Of a stretch of 64,000 nt of DNA, positions 61,338 to 64,000 are shown piece after piece. A model generated the notes under the pieces. That model searched no databases. It saw only the letters and a list, made by a program, of their open reading frames with translations, and was not told the DNA's origin. Position 1 is the first letter of the stretch; the number at the start of each line of letters is the position of its first letter. Where the stretch lies: positions 57,960-121,959 of the forward strand of contig CAYVHL010000006.1 in NCBI GenBank assembly GCA_964451255.1, written 5' to 3'. The DNA is from JAHBTB01 sp964451255. GTDB taxonomy: Bacteria; Armatimonadota; Fimbriimonadia; Fimbriimonadales; Fimbriimonadaceae. A program made the translations under genes and the position numbers.

Positions 61338-62645
61338 CTACTTCCCGATGCAAAAGTCGTGGAAGATGCGGTCGATGACGTCCGGCGTGGCCGTTTCGCC
61401 CGTGATCTCCCCGAGGGCGCGCGCACTTGACCGCAGGCCGACCGTGGCGAGGTCGTCGGGGACGTCCACAGACAGGGTCTGAGCGACCTCATCGAGCGCC
61501 TGCCTTGCTTCCCGGAGGGGTGTGACGTGGCGGGGAAGGATATAGGGTTGCTCGGCGAGGGCCCCTTGGGCGTGGGATGCGACAAAGGCGAGCACATCGT
61601 CCACCCCCAGACCGTTCGTCGCCTGGGTCGGTATTCCCGGGCCGTCGTCGTGCGGAAGGTCTCGCTTGTTGGCGACGGCCTGTTTGGGCCGTTCGATGGA
61701 GTCGAAGTAGCGGGCCTCCTCCTGCCCATAGCCCACGGAAGCGTCGTAGACGTAGAGCACCAGGTCTGCGTCTGTGGCGGCGGCCAGACTGCGCTCGACG
61801 CCGATCGCCTCCACCTGGTCATCCGTCTCGCGAAGGCCCGCTGTGTCCACTAGGCGCACGATGACCCCGCCGACCTGGAGGGTCTCATGCAGGGCATCGC
61901 GCGTCGTACCGGGCACAGGCGTCACGATAGCTCGGTCGGCTTGGAGGATGGCGTTGAACAGGGAAGACTTGCCTGCGTTCGGTCGTCCGACGATCGCCAC
62001 TGTGATCCCCTGGTGGGCCAGCCTCGACGCCGATGCCGTCGCCAGCAGGCGGTCAATTTCCTGTGCCGCCTCGGCGATCCGAGAGGCGGCCGTGCGGCGG
62101 TCCAGTGGCCCCACCTCCTCCGAGAAGTCCGTGCTGGCCTCGACCGACGCCAGCACGCCAAGCACAGACTCGCGCACTGACTTGACCTCGCGGGAGAGAC
62201 GCCCTTCGCGCAGGAGGCGGCCCTGCCGGAGCGCCGCTTCGGACTGGGCTTCGACCAGCGTCCGGACCCCTTCCGCTTGGGTCAGGTCAAGGCGGCCGTT
62301 TTGGAAGGCCCGCAGGGTGAACTCTCCCGGCTCTGCCGGACGGGCTCCGGCGGCACAGCAGGCCGAGACGAGCGCAAAGACGGACGCTGGCGACCCGTGG
62401 ACGCTCATTTCGACCGATTCCTCGCCGGTGTAGGACGCGCCTGACTCGAAGGCGACGAGCAGCCCGTCGTCCCCGTGTTGGAAACGGCCATAGAGTGAAG
62501 TCCTGGGAACAACCGGGGAGGGCCAGGGCGAGAACACCGTAGCGCCTACGGCGAAGGCGAGCGGTCCGCTCACCCGTACGAGTGCGACCGCGCCGCCGAC
62601 CGCGGTTATCGGCGCCACGACCGTGTCCCCTACGCGCTCGACCAT
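61338..62645 (-). CDS. mnmE: tRNA modification GTPase MnmE
   Basis: A 435-residue enzyme that with MnmG makes the 5-carboxymethylaminomethyl modification of tRNA wobble uridine. N-terminal tetrahydrofolate-binding domain (AVALVRVSGPLA, YTGEESVEMSVHG), a helical domain, a Ras-like G domain with Walker A GRPNAGKS (220-227), G2 PVPGTTRD, G3 DTAGLRET and G4 NKRD, and the C-terminal FCIGK with Cys432. The NKRD motif ends the G domain earlier than usual, so the protein is slightly short. Confidence 0.96.
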   Translation of the reverse strand: MVERVGDTVVAPITAVGGAVALVRVSGPLAFAVGATVFSPWPSPVVPRTSLYGRFQHGDDGLLVAFESGASYTGEESVEMSVHGSPASVFALVSACCAAGARPAEPGEFTLRAFQNGRLDLTQAEGVRTLVEAQSEAALRQGRLLREGRLSREVKSVRESVLGVLASVEASTDFSEEVGPLDRRTAASRIAEAAQEIDRLLATASASRLAHQGITVAIVGRPNAGKSSLFNAILQADRAIVTPVPGTTRDALHETLQVGGVIVRLVDTAGLRETDDQVEAIGVERSLAAATDADLVLYVYDASVGYGQEEARYFDSIERPKQAVANKRDLPHDDGPGIPTQATNGLGVDDVLAFVASHAQGALAEQPYILPRHVTPLREARQALDEVAQTLSVDVPDDLATVGLRSSARALGEITGETATPDVIDRIFHDFCIGK

Positions 62646-62699
62646 GCTGTTCGATTATGTCTGGGGTTCCCGAAGGGACGACCCTGATAAGATGCGGCC

Positions 62700-63170
62700 A
62701 TGAGGCTTCAAGACCAGATTGTGAGAATGACCCAGCGGGCACTGGCCGACCTGGTGCGAAGCGTCGAGGCGGTGCCCGAAGACAAGCTGGATTGGAAGCC
62801 GGGTGAGCACGCGCGCAGCGCCCTGGATCAACTCAGGGAGGTCGCGATCGCCCCCAGGTTCCACCTCGCCATTTTGAAAGAAGGACGGCTCCCGGATGGC
62901 GACGACCACGCCCGGTTCCGAAAGCAGGCCGCCGGACTCAAGTCGGCACGCGAGGCGATAGACACGGCGATGGCCAGCACCGGCGAACTCTGCGAGGCGA
63001 TCGCAAACTTCCCGGACGATCGCCTGGAAGAGGAGATCACGTTGCCGTTCGGCGGGTCGTTGCACCTGTCGATGGCCGACGTCCTGGTGATCCACTACTG
63101 GAACATGGTCTATCACAACGGCCAGGTGAACTACATCCAGACCTTGCTTGGCGACCGCGAGATGCATTGA
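62700..63170 (+). CDS. DinB family protein
   Basis: A 156-residue four-helix bundle of the DinB/YfiT type. Seen: VEAVPEDKLDWKPGEHARSA, LREVAIAPRFHLAIL (first His region), and HYWNMVYHNGQVNYIQTLLG at the C-terminus with the His pair that binds metal. Many such proteins are thiol transferases or of unknown role. It starts 54 bases from divergent mnmE. Confidence 0.85.
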   Translation: MRLQDQIVRMTQRALADLVRSVEAVPEDKLDWKPGEHARSALDQLREVAIAPRFHLAILKEGRLPDGDDHARFRKQAAGLKSAREAIDTAMASTGELCEAIANFPDDRLEEEITLPFGGSLHLSMADVLVIHYWNMVYHNGQVNYIQTLLGDREMH

Positions 63171-63190
63171 CCTCCTTTGAAGTGCGGGTT

Positions 63191-63218
63191 TTGACGCCGT
63201 GTCCGCGGGACGTACTGA
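63191..63218 (+). promoter_or_regulatory. Possible upstream rRNA promoter
   Basis: TTGACG (63191-63196), a 16-base spacer and TACTGA (63213-63218). It lies 67 bases upstream of a stronger promoter, a tandem arrangement seen at many rRNA genes. Confidence 0.4.
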
Positions 63219-63257
63219 GCCCGAGGGCCTACTTTTCCGAGAATGTCCTGGGGTCCC

Positions 63258-63286
63258 TTGACACCCCTTGGGGCCGCTGGTATCAT
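63258..63286 (+). promoter_or_regulatory. Promoter of the 23S rRNA gene
   Basis: TTGACA (63258-63263), exactly 17 bases, TATCAT (63281-63286). The start of transcription is predicted near 63293, about 108 bases before the 23S 5' end. The leader contains a hairpin (TCCGCCA with TGGCGGA, 63292-63318) and a boxA-like GCATTTTGAAA at 63338-63348. Confidence 0.8.
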
Positions 63287-63400
63287 CCCAGTCCGCCACC
63301 GGTCATTCGGCTGGCGGAACGGTCTGCGGATCGAGAGCATTTTGAAAGCCGTATAGTGGTCAGTGGACTGCGCGTAAAAAACACTGAGTGTGAACTTCAG

Positions 63401-64000
<600 letters not shown>

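Noticed and set aside
60494..61822. A 442-codon minus-strand frame across the amidase and the end of mnmE
   Set aside because: It covers parts of two confident genes in opposite orientation and has a Ser/Arg-rich translation typical of shadows.

Overview
The window looks like the chromosome of a GC-rich, motile, diderm bacterium, most likely Armatimonadota (Fimbriimonadia-like). This is an inference from several traits: a prepilin-type protein with the FTLIELLVVIAIIAILAAIL start followed by FPVFAQAK, which is characteristic of that group; two PEP-CTERM proteins; a flagellar export and basal-body operon; beta-barrel and Spy-like envelope proteins; and many secreted glycosidases and peptidases. 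Coding density is high. No gap without a gene exceeds about 300 bases; the longest are 1-195, 13175-13407, 63171-63400 and 1255-1495.

Layout. 1-18.3 kb is a mixed accessory region: truncated haemoglobin, PEP-CTERM proteins, DUF1905/5990/3500/6786/1801 proteins, a secreted M28 peptidase, a glycine-rich RRM protein, a GT4 glycosyltransferase with an extra C-terminal region, an SGNH hydrolase, an M14 carboxypeptidase-like gene broken by a one-base frameshift, and a secreted esterase. 19.0-22.3 kb holds an overlapping ccmF-panD-pyrE operon on the minus strand. 22.4-28.2 kb holds a secreted glutaminase-like enzyme, a lipoprotein, a LacI regulator fused by ATGA overlap to a prepilin-like gene, and a GH144-like glucanase; two matching palindromes mark the LacI operators. 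28.3-35.8 kb is one compact flagellar operon (flgB, flgC, fliE, fliF, fliG, fliH, fliI, fliJ, a lytic transglycosylase and a MotE-like protein). 35.8-39.7 kb is a minus-strand two-component system next to a Spy/CpxP-like Pro/Gly-rich protein.

39.8-43.4 kb holds an alpha-L-rhamnosidase and an AhpD-like protein. 43.4-46.5 kb is a probable nitrosative-stress locus: a nitronate monooxygenase-like gene divergent from an Rrf2/NsrR-like regulator, ferredoxin and RIC/ScdA. 46.6-55.0 kb is an eight-gene minus-strand operon that joins a rhamnose-type ABC importer, LutABC lactate oxidation and rhamnulokinase. With the GH78 rhamnosidase and a GH95 alpha-L-fucosidase (55.8 kb), it points to scavenging of plant or algal 6-deoxyhexoses, with the lactate end-product burned by LutABC; the isomerase and aldolase are not in the window.

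55.1-63.2 kb holds a PilZ-like protein, GH95 fucosidase, DUF1800 protein, amidase, mnmE and a DinB protein. At 63.4 kb a 23S rRNA gene begins with its own strong promoter and runs off the window end. No 16S rRNA gene or tRNA lies upstream of it anywhere in the window, so the rRNA genes appear unlinked.
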